A DNA stretch of 64,000 nucleotides from Xylophilus sp. GW821-FHT01B05 (GCA_038961845.1 CP152408.1:2294001-2358000); one strand, 5' to 3'; positions 47,413 through 56,822 are shown, numbered from the stretch's first letter. Made by a program: numbers and translations. The notes: generated by a model not told the origin, from the sequence alone.

Positions 47413-49329
47413 ATGTTTGAGTCCATCCGCAAGCACTCCAAGATCGTGATGGTCGTGCTGTTCTTGCTGATCATTCCGTCTTTCGTGTTGTTCGGTGTCG
47501 ACGGCTACCGGCGCTCCATGGAGCAAAGCGCGGCTGTTGCTACCGTGGATGGCCATGACGTGACGCAGGGCGAGTGGGATGCCGCGCACCGTAGCAATGT
47601 CGAGCGCATGCGCGCGCAGATGCCCAATCTGGACTCCCGCCTGCTGGAGTCGCCAGAGGCGCGCTACAGCACGCTGGAGCGCCTGGTGCGCGAGCGCGTG
47701 CTGCGCGCGGTGGCTGAGAAAGAACATGTGCTGCCCAGCGATGCCCGCCTGGCGCGCGTCCTGCATGACGACCCGGTCATCGCCAGCATGCGAGGGGCCG
47801 ACGGCCGACTCGACATGGCGCAGTACCGCGATGCGTTGGCGAGCCAGGGCATGACGCCCGAAATCTACGAGTCCCGCGTACGTGCCGAACTGGCCCTGCG
47901 CCAGGTGGTGGAGGCCGTGCCAACAACCAGTTTTGCCACAGGTGCGGAGTCCAGCCTGGCGCTGGATTCGTTCTATGAGCGGCGCAACATCCAGGTTGCA
48001 AGCTTCAACCCCAAGGATTTCGTCTCCAAGGTCAGCTTGTCCGATGCGGATCTGCAGCGTTACTACCAGGATCATCTGGCCCAGTTCCGCGTGCCGGAGC
48101 AGGCGGACGTTGAATACCTGGTGCTGGACCTGGACAGCGTGAAGCGCAGCATTACCGTCAGCGACCAAGACCTGCAGGCCTACTATGCGCAGAACCAGGC
48201 GCGCCTGGCGAATCAGGAAGAGCGTCGCGCCAGCCACATCCTGATCTCGGTGCCCAAGGATGCCCCTCAGGCCGAGCGTGACAAGGCGCGGGCCCATGCC
48301 GAGCAATTGCTGGTCCAGGTGCGCAAGGCGCCCGCTACCTTTGCCGACGTGGCACGCAAGAACTCGCAGGATCCGGGCTCTGCCCCCAGCGGTGGCGATC
48401 TGGGTTTCTTCGCGCGTGGCGCCATGGTCAAACCCTTCGAGGAAGCAGCGTTTGCCATGAAGAAGGGTGATATCAGCGACTTGGTCGAATCCGATTTCGG
48501 CTACCACATCATCCAGTTGGATGACATCAAGGCGGCCAAGCAGAAGAGCTTTGCCGAAGTGCGCGGCGAGCTGGAGGCGGAACTGCGCCAGCAACAGGCG
48601 CAGGCGCGCTTCGCCGAAGCGGCTGAGACCTTCACCAACGCTGTGTACGAGCAAGCCGACAGCCTGCAGCCAGCCGCCGACAAGCTCAAGCTGACGGTGC
48701 GAACGGCAAAGGACGTGATCCGTACGCCCGTGCCCGGAGCTGTCGGTGCGCTTGCCAATGCACGCTTGCTCGAGGCCTTGTTCTCTCCTGACGCAATCGA
48801 GAAGAAACGCAACACCGAAGCCATCGAAATTGGCCCGAACCAGCTTGCTGCTGCGCGCATCGCGCGTTACAGCGCTGCGCAGACGCCAGCGCTGGATGCT
48901 GTGCGTGACCGGGTGCGCGGACTCGCTACCGATCAGCGCGCTGCCGAATTGGCCCGCCAGGATGGCGAGGCCAAGCTCGCTGCCTGGAAGGCAGCGCCGG
49001 CAAGCGCAAGCATGCCGGCTGCGATCACGGTCTCGCGCAGCCAGCCCTTGCAGCAGTCGCCTGCGGTGGTGGGCGCTGTCATGCGCATGCCAGCGGCCAA
49101 TCTGCCGGTTTTCACGGGCGTTGACCTGGCCGCCGACGGTTATGCCGTGGTACGCCTGAACAAGGTCGAGCCGCGGACGCCGCCGACGGGCGAGGAGGCA
49201 CAGCGCGACCGTGCACGTGTGGCCCAATCGTGGGGAGCCGCCGAGGCTGCTGCCTACTATGAGCTGCTCAAGCAGCAGATGAAGGTGCGTATCAAGGCCG
49301 ACAAGCCCGCGCCCTCGGTAGCCGGGTAG
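47413..49329 (+). CDS. ppiD: Periplasmic folding chaperone PpiD (SurA/parvulin type)
   Basis: 638 residues. One N-terminal membrane anchor (about residues 12-30, [20 protein letters not shown]) is followed by a SurA_N-3-like chaperone region. The parvulin domain is at about residues 275-370 ([40 protein letters not shown] and [14 protein letters not shown]). A C-terminal helical region completes the protein. It assists outer-membrane and secreted protein folding from the inner membrane. Start [15 protein letters not shown] at ATG 47413. Usual gene order after HU and tRNA-Val. Confidence 0.93.
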   Translation: MFESIRKHSKIVMVVLFLLIIPSFVLFGVDGYRRSMEQSAAVATVDGHDVTQGEWDAAHRSNVERMRAQMPNLDSRLLESPEARYSTLERLVRERVLRAVAEKEHVLPSDARLARVLHDDPVIASMRGADGRLDMAQYRDALASQGMTPEIYESRVRAELALRQVVEAVPTTSFATGAESSLALDSFYERRNIQVASFNPKDFVSKVSLSDADLQRYYQDHLAQFRVPEQADVEYLVLDLDSVKRSITVSDQDLQAYYAQNQARLANQEERRASHILISVPKDAPQAERDKARAHAEQLLVQVRKAPATFADVARKNSQDPGSAPSGGDLGFFARGAMVKPFEEAAFAMKKGDISDLVESDFGYHIIQLDDIKAAKQKSFAEVRGELEAELRQQQAQARFAEAAETFTNAVYEQADSLQPAADKLKLTVRTAKDVIRTPVPGAVGALANARLLEALFSPDAIEKKRNTEAIEIGPNQLAAARIARYSAAQTPALDAVRDRVRGLATDQRAAELARQDGEAKLAAWKAAPASASMPAAITVSRSQPLQQSPAVVGAVMRMPAANLPVFTGVDLAADGYAVVRLNKVEPRTPPTGEEAQRDRARVAQSWGAAEAAAYYELLKQQMKVRIKADKPAPSVAG

Positions 49330-49383
49330 TGCGCGTGCTCAGCACCCACAGAAAAGATCTGTGGGTGCCCGTCTGATTCGCGC

Positions 49384-49389
49384 TATAAT
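49384..49389 (+). promoter_or_regulatory. -10 element of the tRNA-His promoter
   Basis: A perfect TATAAT within GCGCTATAATT lies 14 bases before the tRNA; no good -35 is seen. Confidence 0.6.
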
Positions 49390-49403
49390 TTCTTTCTTAC
49401 TAC

Positions 49404-49480
49404 GGTGGCTGTAGCTCAGTTGGTAGAGTCCAGGATTGTGATTCCTGTTGTCGTGGGTTCGAGCCCCATCAGCCACCCCA
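49404..49480 (+). tRNA. tRNA-His (anticodon GTG)
   Basis: 77 nt including the extra 5' G(-1) that pairs with C73, a hallmark of tRNA-His. Acceptor GTGGCTG pairs with CAGCCAC, the anticodon loop is TTGTGAT, the T-arm is GTGGGTTCGAGCCCCAT, and CCA is encoded. Its 3' end is the left boundary of the mobile island. Confidence 0.95.
49451..49480 (+). other. Probable attL: tRNA-His 3' end
   Basis: Tyrosine-recombinase islands usually use the T-arm and acceptor of a tRNA as their attachment site, and the integrase starts 115 bases away. The matching attR copy (for example CGAGCCCCATCAGCCACCCC) was not seen again in the window, so the island extends past 64,000. Confidence 0.6.
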
Positions 49481-49500
49481 AAATTTCGCTATAACGCAGT

Positions 49501-49534
49501 AAGTGCTTGATTTCTAACGGAATCAGGCACTTTT
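49501..49534 (+). terminator. Terminator-like hairpin after tRNA-His
   Basis: AAGTGCTTGATT pairs with AATCAGGCACTT (one wobble) around TTCTAACGG, followed by TTCG. It lies in the gap before the integrase; it could alternatively be an integrase arm-site. Confidence 0.5.
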
Positions 49535-49594
49535 CGCTTTAGGTGCCTGAAGCACTTGCTACACGGTCTGTCACACAACGAAGTGAAACAGACT

Positions 49595-51227
49595 ATGAAA
49601 AAAGCAACCTCCAGCGACTATCTTTTTGAGCGAGGCGTGCACGGCATGAAATACGTGCGCCGCCGTATTCCCGCAGCCCTTCGGGCAGCCTATCCAGCCC
49701 ACCAAACGGACATCGTCCGCAGTCTAGGCACTTCCGATTTGCGGGTGGCCAAGACGCGCGCCCACTTCGAACTGACAAAAATCGAAGCTGAATTCGAGGC
49801 AGCCCGCAAACGGTTGACGCTTTCGAACGCGTCAATGAACACAAAGCGGGTCAGCAAGCTGACCGACGAGGAATTGCGGAGCCTGGCGCAGTTCTGGTCT
49901 CGGCAGGTCCTGCTCGCTGACGACAAGCAGCGCGAAGTGGGACTCGATGACGAAGACTTCGATGCCCTGGGCGAGCACCTCTCCACACAACGTCAAGAAT
50001 TTGGTCAATTGCTGGCCCGCGGCAAGGGGCTTGAGGTAGTTCCGGCTTTGCGCAGCTTTTTGTCGTTATGCGGCTTGGATTTCGTCCCAGACGAAATGGA
50101 GGCCAAGCGTGCCGGCTCCGTTTTTCTTCGGACTATCGTGGAGACCTTCGACAAGCAACTGGCTCGTCAGCGCGGCGAGGTGGTTCGAACAGACGTCGCG
50201 GTGCCCGCAGTCAAGCATCCACTCGAGGTCATTGCACCAGAGCGCGCGCCAGCGGACCCCGGCCTTCCGACTTGGGACAAGGTCTTCCAAGTTTGGCGCG
50301 ACATTGTCACCAACCGACCCAAGGCAACGTGGGTTGCGGCGCAGACAGCCTGGAAGGGACTCAAGGCATACATGGACAACTGCCAGGGCGGTCGGGCGGC
50401 TTCGCCGGCCCTTGTTAAGGAGGAAGACATGGCTCGCTTTGTCGATTCCATGCAAGAGCATGGGCTCGCAGCCAAAACCATCAACGAGCGGCTGCGCAAA
50501 GTTCGGGCCATATTTAAGGTTGCCAAGGGAAAGATGCATTTACCGGGAGCACAAACGTTCCAGAGGCCAGTCAAGCGAGGCGAGCTATTGGATTCCCTTG
50601 TTGATGTACTTCACCGGCGCCCGACCAGAGGAGGTCGCGGGCCTTGCGCTTTCGGACTTGCGTCAAGACCCTGACTGGGGCTACTACTTAACCATCACTG
50701 ACCGACCCAGCCAGGAAGATGATGACCTGCTGCAAAGCGAAGTCCCCGATAGTCATCGACGGACCCTGAAGAGCGCCCAGTCGGAAAGGCGTGTGCCGGT
50801 GGCGTCTCAGTTGCTTGAACTAGGATTGCTGCATTACGTTGAATGGATTCGCGGCCAGGGCGAGGTGATGTTCTTCCCCACTCTGAAGAAAGATTGGCAT
50901 GGCAAGCTTGGAGGTTCTTTTACCAAGTTTTTCGGTCGCTACAAAGGTGCGATTGGTATCCAAGACCGACGTAAGGTGCTTTACTCGTTCCGCCACACGA
51001 TGAAAGATTTGCTGGAAGCTGGACGGGTGCCTTCCAAATACTTGCGACGCCTTCTGGGCCACACGACGGGTGATGGCGCGGTAACTGATGGATACGGTTC
51101 TGATTTGCCGCTGGAACAGTTGGCGCAATATTTCAGACAGGTGCCTTTTTATCCCATTCCGGCGCTACCCTGGGAGCCAGGTAAAGGCGCTGTATCGCTG
51201 GAGCTTTCTCGCGATGAAGCTAAATAA
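49595..51227 (+). pseudogene. Tyrosine recombinase / phage-type integrase, frameshifted
   Basis: The first reading frame (ATG 49595) gives an N-terminal arm/core region: SSDYLFERGVHGMKYVRRRI, then VARFVDSMQEHGLAAKTINE-like core and ending near VKRGELLDS. Near 50,580-50,600 the homology moves to the +1 frame, which continues SYWIPLLMYFTGARPEEVAG (first catalytic Arg), LYSFRHTMKDLLEAG (second-motif region), LRRLLGHTTG (His) and TDGYGSD (Tyr). The join lacks the usual roughly 40-residue segment before WIPLL, so a deletion may accompany the frameshift. The catalytic domain is otherwise intact. It adjoins tRNA-His as an island integrase should. Alternatives are a sequencing error or programmed shift. 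Confidence 0.8.
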
Positions 51228-51646
51228 GTAAGTTTACAAGTCGAAGGCTCGAAATCGCGGCAATGCATTCGAATGCGGGACATGTAGCTGGAAGTCGGAA
51301 TCAAGTAGTGCGGCTACATGGGGTGCGTGGATAGTCGCGAAACGCCAGTATCCACCTTCATTGCCTCAGCCGCCACCGTGCGTGGACCATGCGCATCGAG
51401 ATATGCCTAGCCTGCTCGACTGGCAAAATTATCACCGCTATGTCCGTGCGCGGTGATGTAGATAGCTTATGGGTCATGCTGGCTCGGGCGGAGTTCGCGG
51501 TTTTATCCGACAAAAATCGATGTGCGGCACCCCAGATGCTCTGCGTGCCGGCGTGCAGAATACCGGACCATTAAACCGTAATGAGCTTATGTGAAGTTGG
51601 GTTTCATAGCGAGCAGTCGCATAGTGTTTTCCAAAAAGGAGAACCT
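51228..51646. other. 419-bp gap without a convincing gene
   Basis: Short readings exist but look random. The one notable element is ATCACCGC (51431-51438) and GCGGTGAT (51450-51457), a perfect 8-bp inverted repeat with an 11-base spacer, possibly an operator. AAAAGGAGAACCT at the right end is the Shine-Dalgarno of the next gene. Confidence 0.5.
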
Positions 51647-52324
51647 ATGCGCGAACAGATTGCCCGCTACCCAGACGCCCCTGCCGATTTGCCGGTCGGT
51701 CTCATCGTTGTGGACGTCGAAGCGCTCGATGGTCGTCACGAAACGGTCAGCGTGTGGCCGGTGGGGCGATTTGCGCCGAGTTATACGGTATTGGTGTCGC
51801 TCGACCACGCCCCAGTAATGCCACGTCACATGCACCTCCCGTTTGTCGATGCCTGGGACTTGGCGTTCGCCATGGTCATCGCGGCAGTGACCGAGCCTGC
51901 CATCGGAGAAATCCCATTTGTTCAGCCATTACTATGGAAACAGGCGAGGGCTCAGTTTTTTGCCACAAACTCCAGTGCCGACCCAGCAACGGTCGTATCC
52001 GTCAATAGCGCCGACTGGATGGCGGTCTTGACGCATGTGGATGGGACCCAGGCGCAAGGACTCGTGCCCGAAGGCTCGCTGCGATTCAGAACCGTTGGAT
52101 GGATACTCGCCGAAATGGCATCACGCCTTATCACCGGCCAGCGTGACATTGATGTGCGGCTCGCAGCAGCATCGCAAGCCAGCACGGCTCAATCACCCCA
52201 AGGCAACCGCACGCAAAGCCTGGCCGGACCTGCGAGCACCGCTGAAACTTCACCGCGATTCACAGTTGAGAGAGCGTCCAAAGCGATTGCGGCAGTATCG
52301 GGTCATGCCAAACGTCGCAAATGA
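51647..52324 (+). CDS. Hypothetical protein of the mobile island
   Basis: 225 residues from ATG 51647 (MREQIARYPDAPADLPVGLI), chosen because AAAAGGAG precedes it at ideal spacing. The body is mixed alpha/beta with no motif I recognise. HMHLPFVDAWDLAFAMVIAA is mildly hydrophobic but not a clear membrane segment. The last 60 residues are Ser/Ala/Gln-rich and then basic (ERASKAIAAVSGHAKRRK), suggesting a flexible, possibly DNA-binding tail. Codon use resembles the rest of the island. No function assigned. Confidence 0.65.
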   Translation: MREQIARYPDAPADLPVGLIVVDVEALDGRHETVSVWPVGRFAPSYTVLVSLDHAPVMPRHMHLPFVDAWDLAFAMVIAAVTEPAIGEIPFVQPLLWKQARAQFFATNSSADPATVVSVNSADWMAVLTHVDGTQAQGLVPEGSLRFRTVGWILAEMASRLITGQRDIDVRLAAASQASTAQSPQGNRTQSLAGPASTAETSPRFTVERASKAIAAVSGHAKRRK

Positions 52325-52469
52325 GCAGTCCCCATGCTTCCCTGCATGAAGTGCCATCTTAGGAAAGCCGCTGCAATATGAAGCACCGTTTCATGAACGG
52401 GGCCAGGTGGTTCAGCGGGCCACTTCTGCATGGGCTGCCTCAGCAGGTGAACGCCGCGAGCGAGCCAGC

Positions 52470-52865
52470 ATGACGGACGACGGCGATAGTGTCGAAACGC
52501 CCTTCCATGGAGGAGTGGTGCCCGAGGATTTTCCGAGGCCCTGCGGCGTGGCCACAGTGCCGGGGACGCAACCCAAGTTCAATGCAAACTTCGTCGGCGG
52601 GCGCTTCATCGTCGGAGCCTCGGAAGAGGAACTGCATGTGCGCCATGCGGACTGCGCCGAGTATGTCCGGGTGTTGCCCGCGCATTGTCGCCAATTGCTA
52701 GCCGGCCAAGCCGACCTTTCCACCGACAAGGTGTTAGAGCGTGTCGGGCGCGCGTTGGCGCGGAGGCACCATTGGATGAGCGGTCCAGAAATCAACTGGG
52801 TCATCGCGAACGTTGCGCTTGAGCTCGATTGGAAATGGACCGGGACGCTTCTATGGCGCACCTGA
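52470..52865 (+). CDS. Hypothetical island protein (GTQPK-type)
   Basis: 131 residues from ATG 52470. It contains VPGTQPKFNANFVGGRFIVG, EEELHVRHADCAEYVRVL and GPEINWVIANVALELDWKW. My recollection is that this pattern (GTQPK, then GR(F/Y)-G, then W-near-C-terminus) recurs in small proteins of integrative elements in proteobacteria, but the function is unknown. In-frame sequence continues upstream to 52407; the ATG at 52470 is the shorter, more plausible start. A terminator follows. Confidence 0.6.
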   Translation: MTDDGDSVETPFHGGVVPEDFPRPCGVATVPGTQPKFNANFVGGRFIVGASEEELHVRHADCAEYVRVLPAHCRQLLAGQADLSTDKVLERVGRALARRHHWMSGPEINWVIANVALELDWKWTGTLLWRT

Positions 52866-52916
52866 AAGTCTCGACAACGTTGCTGTACAGCGCGACTTTG
52901 GTCTGTGCAATTGAAA

Positions 52917-52936
52917 AACGCCCCCGGAGGGGCGTT
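52917..52936. terminator. Intrinsic terminator-like hairpin
   Basis: AACGCCCC cgga GGGGCGTT, a perfect 8-bp stem with tetraloop between two convergent genes; preceded by AAAAA and followed by CAGATTTTG, so bidirectional use is possible. Confidence 0.7.
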
Positions 52937-52962
52937 CAGATTTTGACGACAAAATCGATGGA

Positions 52963-53493
52963 CTAACCATCACGGTTCGATTGGGCGGCATCGAGAAGAT
53001 TCAAAGCATCGCGGATGCCGGCGAACCACGGCGCTTGTCTTGACGACTCACTCGCCTGAAACTCCCGAAACAAGAAGACCACAAACGCTCTGATTTCCAA
53101 TGGTGCCGTGCCGAGGCTGTAGGGAACAAACGGCCCCACCATGGGATGAGCCGCGATGAGCTGCAGTTCGACGTGCAATCGCTGCTCCTGTGCGAGAGGT
53201 GAGGGCCATTGCAAATCCTCCAAGCTTATGTAGCCTGCGAACGCCAGTGCCAACACCTTGGGTATCCGAAGGTAGTGTGCCGCCGCCGTCAGCACCTGGG
53301 GGTGCGCGGTTCGAATGCTTCCCTCGCCCCGGCGCCATTGCGCCAAGCGCCCATAACTGACACCGAGATGGCGCGCCAAGTCGGTCAAACTGTCGCCGCG
53401 CCTGATGGCTTCTGCCACCAGCAACTCCAGCATCCGTTCTGACTTGTCTCGTTTAACTCGTCGTGTAGCGCTGCTGCGTTCCGATTCCTTCAT
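52963..53493 (-). CDS. XRE-like helix-turn-helix regulator
   Basis: 176 residues. The N-terminal basic region RRVKRDKSERMLELLVAEAI precedes a HTH: RRGDSLTDLARHLGVSYGRL, then AQWRRGEGSIR (about residues 32-62). A C-terminal region with no recognised ligand domain follows (about 110 residues, partly hydrophobic). Likely a regulator of island genes. It is convergent with the preceding gene and shares a terminator. TATGCT a few bases before ATG 53493 could be a -10 with an almost leaderless start. HTH assignment is moderate. Confidence 0.65.
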   Translation of the reverse strand: MKESERSSATRRVKRDKSERMLELLVAEAIRRGDSLTDLARHLGVSYGRLAQWRRGEGSIRTAHPQVLTAAAHYLRIPKVLALAFAGYISLEDLQWPSPLAQEQRLHVELQLIAAHPMVGPFVPYSLGTAPLEIRAFVVFLFREFQASESSRQAPWFAGIRDALNLLDAAQSNRDG

Positions 53494-53695
53494 AGCATAT
53501 GTCCTAGTCGCAGTACATCCTGCACTGCGTGTAGCGACAAGAGATGGTTCGATGTCGCAAGTGCAACCGTTTTGGTCAATTCAAGTGGCGACCCATGCTG
53601 GCTGCAGCAACTGATAATCTTTTCACAGTGAGGGGGGTGAGCACCTCCCTTGGATTGCATGGGGCTAGGAATCTCACGGGGCTTCTGCAAAGAGT

Positions 53696-53718
53696 AAAGC
53701 GGCCACGAGGGCCGCTTT
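53696..53718 (-). terminator. Intrinsic terminator after the ssb-like gene
   Basis: AAAGCGGCC acgag GGCCGCTTT, a perfect 9-bp stem just past the stop of the minus-strand ssb-like gene. Confidence 0.75.
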
Positions 53719-53721
53719 GAA

Positions 53722-54042
53722 TCAACTACCTTCTGGCGCTTCCGCCGGTTGTGCGGCTGGTTTGGCCAGCTTCACGGCTTCGAACGCAATGATGAGCAGG
53801 GTGCCGGTGGGTTTGCCTTCGCGTGACAGATAAAAGTCCGCTTTGAGCTTGCCGGTGACTTTGACGAAGTCGCCCTTGGCGAAACGCGGATTGTTATCCT
53901 TCATGACCCGAACCGTGTACCAGGTTGGGTCTTTGTCCACCCCGCGCGTGCTCTCGCAAATGCGGAACTCGTAGTACGCGCGGCCCGTGGTCTTGGATTC
54001 TTTTCTGACCGCCGCCGTCGCGACGTTGCCAAATGCTTGCAT
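53722..54042 (-). CDS. Single-stranded DNA-binding protein-like (OB-fold), island-encoded
   Basis: 106 residues from ATG 54042 (MQAFGNVATAAVRKESKTTG), chosen over 54078 because AGGACATCAAC precedes it. The OB-fold pattern is short but clear: YYEFRICESTRGVDKDPTWY, TVRVMKDNNPRFAKGDFVKV and TGKLKADFYLSREGKPTGTL. It lacks the acidic C-terminal tip of chromosomal SSB. Such small SSB homologues are common in integrative and conjugative elements. A CGCTATAGG motif lies upstream, just before the neighbouring gene's end. Confidence 0.78.
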   Translation of the reverse strand: MQAFGNVATAAVRKESKTTGRAYYEFRICESTRGVDKDPTWYTVRVMKDNNPRFAKGDFVKVTGKLKADFYLSREGKPTGTLLIIAFEAVKLAKPAAQPAEAPEGS

Positions 54043-54099
54043 GTTGATGTCCTGTAGGTTGATGGATGGAAAGCCCATCCACCAACCTATAGCGACCGC

Positions 54100-55368
54100 C
54101 TACCAACAGCCTTCGCCTTCCAACAACGGTGATGTCGGCACCGCCCAGGGTGCCATACCAACGGGACGGGCGTAGGGGAGATAGTTCTCGTCAAACCATC
54201 CGTTGCATCCCTCTCGATTGCGCACATCGACACGGAAGCGCGCAAGATTGAGTGGCAGCACCTGCACGATGACATATCCAAGTACCTCGAGGCGTTCCGC
54301 AGTGCGGCCATCTGCTTGGCGATGTTTGCGAAAACCCGAGATAGTGAAGCAACGTACCTTGGCTTCAGTTTGAGGCGCCTCGGTGTAGTACACCGTTCCG
54401 GGTGGGTCACCGACCGGTGGTTTGGCATCTGGACGTAGTTCAATGCCCACGCTGCGCAATGCCGCCAGGTCGGTGTTCCAGACACGAGCCGTCTTCGCGA
54501 AGAGAATTACGCGTCGAAGCGACTCGCCGTTCTTCAGCGAGCGTCCGATGCAGCGAATCAGGCCCCCAAGTTTGGCGACACGGTCCGCCCCGCGTCGGCT
54601 GCGGTCGACTTCAAACCATGTTGCTCCATCGGGCTCGTAGCAGATGGCGTCCGGGCGCAAGCGCCAATGCTTAGAACTACCCGCAGCTTGTGGCACGTCC
54701 ATCAAGGACGGCATGGCAGGTGCGTTCGTCTGGCCGTGGCCAGCACTTGTTCCCTTGGATTTCAAGCGAGCATCACGCAGGAGTTCAGTCTCGGTTAGCG
54801 CCGAGAGTCCGCGGGCCTCGCAACACATCACCAGGAAGTTGGCCCAGAGCAAGTGCTCGGGGTTGGTCATGTCGGCTACGCGCCGCACCGAGGCCGTTCC
54901 AACCAACCCTTGTTCGTGCAGCTGTTGTGCGCCTGCTGGGGTGAGGCCGTAGACATGCTGTTTGCGGTCGGTAATGAACGGCCGGACGAACATGTTCTTT
55001 TTGAGCTGACGCATCGCCCGTTGCGCGGCCACCAGGGCTGCTTTGAAGTTGCGTTCCGGGAAGCACAAAGCCGTCAGGTCAAGCGTGCGCACAACACGAA
55101 AGCGGTGAATGGCGGCCAACATCCGCTCCTGAATGCGCGCCCGGAGCGCGTGGGCCGAGACCTCTCGGGTCAGACCGCGGTCGACACGGGGGCGCGGTGT
55201 CCGCGCCACGGTTGGTGCGCTCTTCGCGCCCTGGTGCGGCGAAGCGCCTGTTAAACCGGGCTTCGGGGCGCGCGTGGCGCGCCCCTCATGGGGGGCCTCC
55301 GATACATCCTCATCGCTATCGTGGAGCGCCCCTGTTGGGGAGACCTGTTGATTGTCTCGTTCGTTCAT
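54100..55368 (-). CDS. Replication-relaxation (Replic_Relax)-type plasmid/ICE protein
   Basis: 422 residues from ATG 55368. The first 70 residues are low-complexity. A winged-helix region follows at about residues 80-165: RFRVVRTLDLTALCFPERNF, KAALVAAQRAMRQLKKNMF and KQHVYGLTPAGAQQL, resembling the Replic_Relax family of mobilisation proteins. The C-terminal half contains PDAICYEPDGATWFEVDRSR and RRGADRVAKLGGLIRC, a possible nuclease-like or helicase-associated fold (E-V-D-R). Same strand as the ssb-like gene. Function inferred from family only. Confidence 0.6.
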   Translation of the reverse strand: MNERDNQQVSPTGALHDSDEDVSEAPHEGRATRAPKPGLTGASPHQGAKSAPTVARTPRPRVDRGLTREVSAHALRARIQERMLAAIHRFRVVRTLDLTALCFPERNFKAALVAAQRAMRQLKKNMFVRPFITDRKQHVYGLTPAGAQQLHEQGLVGTASVRRVADMTNPEHLLWANFLVMCCEARGLSALTETELLRDARLKSKGTSAGHGQTNAPAMPSLMDVPQAAGSSKHWRLRPDAICYEPDGATWFEVDRSRRGADRVAKLGGLIRCIGRSLKNGESLRRVILFAKTARVWNTDLAALRSVGIELRPDAKPPVGDPPGTVYYTEAPQTEAKVRCFTISGFRKHRQADGRTAERLEVLGYVIVQVLPLNLARFRVDVRNREGCNGWFDENYLPYARPVGMAPWAVPTSPLLEGEGCW

Positions 55369-56225
55369 GAGAGTTTTTGGGGTAGCTGAGCGTGTTCAGG
55401 GCCACTGGTCGCACGACGCTCAAGCGTGAGGGTGGCTTTGCCACCTATAGCGAGCCGTCGTGAAGTCCATTGCGATAGGCCATCGCAATAGACCAACCAC
55501 CACGCGATACCGACCTGCGGTGTGCGGCCGGGGTCTTGCGGCACGTCGTGCCAAGAGCAGGGGTCAACTGTGCTTTCCCCTTGTCCCGCCTCGCGCGCTG
55601 GGGCGCGCGTCCTTCACGTTTCCGTCGCGACGTACGCTCAAAGCGACTGTCCTGTCTCCGGCTTCGCCGGCGCGCACCCCCGCCGCCGACCAAAGGTCGC
55701 CGGCCCAAATCTTCTTCCTGCGTGCCTGCCGGCCCGTTGGCCCCATGCGGGGCAGAAATGAAAGTTTCTGAGCCCCGCACGGGGACCCCGACGGGAACGC
55801 CGTCCGTCTCTGACGAGCCGGACCGGTCCACCCAAAGCCTCACGCGCAGGACGGCGGCGGGGGTGCACCCCGCCTCAGCTCGGGCGGTCGCGTCAGGCGT
55901 CTCCTCTTGAATGATTCTTCAGGCCGTTTGTCCCTCGTTCTCGCTGCCACCGTGTCGAGGAGGCACGCGGCTGGACGCCGCGCCGTCCGCCTGCGGGTGC
56001 GTTCGAGGCTGACCGTTTGGTGTCGTCGGGCCGGGTGTTGCAGATGGCCGGCTGCTCAAAGGCGAGGGTATTCGAAGCGTGCGCGTTCACGTGGCCGGGG
56101 GCGGCCAACGCCTGTGGCCTGTCGTGAGCGTCCGCAGTGGCTGATAACGACGGGCCCCAGGTGGCGGGTGTTTCGCGCACCTGTTGCTATACGGCGCATC
56201 CCCTTCACGACTCCTTGGAGAAAAC
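55369..56225. ncRNA. 857-bp apparently non-coding region dense in short hairpins
   Basis: No credible protein on either strand: readings are Arg/Pro-rich with no motif. Between about 55,415 and 55,875 there are at least twelve short inverted repeats. Examples: GGTGGCtttGCCACC (55431-55445), ATTGCGAT/ATCGCAAT (55469-55489), GGCACgtcGTGCC (55540-55552), CGCGCGC/GCGCGCG (55592-55609), CCGGCttcGCCGG (55658-55670), CCCCatgcGGGG (55741-55752), CAGAAA/TTTCTG (55753-55770), CCCCgcacGGGG (55773-55784) and GGCGGGG/CCCCGCC (55856-55874). Either a large structured RNA, better looking on the minus strand, or an origin/oriT-like DNA region. The right 300 bases hold the promoter of the next gene. Confidence 0.45.
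55444..55452 (-). promoter_or_regulatory. CGCTATAGG motif upstream of the Replic_Relax gene
   Basis: The same nine bases occur near the ssb-like gene (54086-54094, minus strand) and in the gap before the defence-like operon (58506-58514, plus strand). Probably an extended -10 promoter element shared by island genes. Confidence 0.4.
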
Positions 56226-56822
56226 ATGGCCTTCATCATCCGAAAACGTAAAACCGTCATCAAGCTCTTCCGTCGCAAGCAAGTCAAAGTGCCAGGTACC
56301 CCGGCCGCTTTCATATTCGAAGAGCGAGCGGTCGGGCAAATCCCCTTGAGGGCAACGGCACTACCCGCTGACTTCACATCGCAGTCTGAGCCGCTGCGTG
56401 ACTACGAGATGCAACGTCTGGAAGCAGAGGTGTTTACGCCTAACCGAGCCCTTCTGGCGGAGGCGGAGCGGCAAGCGCAAGAAAGCTTGGTGGACCCGCT
56501 GCGGCCGCTGCGGTCGGCGACAGAGGCGCTCAGGGAGGCCATGCGACGCAGCCAGGACCGACCGGTTTCGCAAGCGGAAATTGACACGGTGGTAGCCGTG
56601 CTGCGAGGCGTGGTGACCACTGAGCCCAGGGATAGCGTGGCGGAAGCTCGGGTTGCATTGGAGCGAGCGTGCGTATTTGTGGAGGCGGGCGGTTACCCCA
56701 GGCGGGCCAACGCGCCTGAGGGACACCCCGATGTGGGAGCCTTGTGGAAGGGAATCAATGAAGCTCACAAAGCTTTGCGCACGGCGCTGCAGCGGTTTGA
56801 CTGGGTGAGCGCGCGAAGCTAG
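56226..56822 (+). CDS. Hypothetical island protein
   Basis: 198 residues from ATG 56226 after TTGGAGAAAAC. A basic N-terminus (MAFIIRKRKTVIKLFRRKQV) suggests nucleic-acid contact. The rest is helical with many Arg/Glu/Ala (ALLAEAERQAQESLVDPLRP) and a late GHPDVGALWKGINEAHKALR. No domain recognised. It precedes the primase-like gene on the same strand, and the upstream CTATACGG element may be its promoter. Probably part of the island maintenance module. Confidence 0.6.
   Translation: MAFIIRKRKTVIKLFRRKQVKVPGTPAAFIFEERAVGQIPLRATALPADFTSQSEPLRDYEMQRLEAEVFTPNRALLAEAERQAQESLVDPLRPLRSATEALREAMRRSQDRPVSQAEIDTVVAVLRGVVTTEPRDSVAEARVALERACVFVEAGGYPRRANAPEGHPDVGALWKGINEAHKALRTALQRFDWVSARS

Noticed and set aside
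51389..51574. 61-residue reading after the integrase
   Set aside because: No Shine-Dalgarno or motif; it spans the inverted repeat at 51431.
53490..53690. A 66-residue reading between the XRE and ssb-like genes
   Set aside because: Weak composition and no start signal; it lies in promoter/terminator space.
55443..55910. Arg/Pro-rich open readings on both strands
   Set aside because: No Shine-Dalgarno, no motif, biased composition; treated as non-coding structured DNA.
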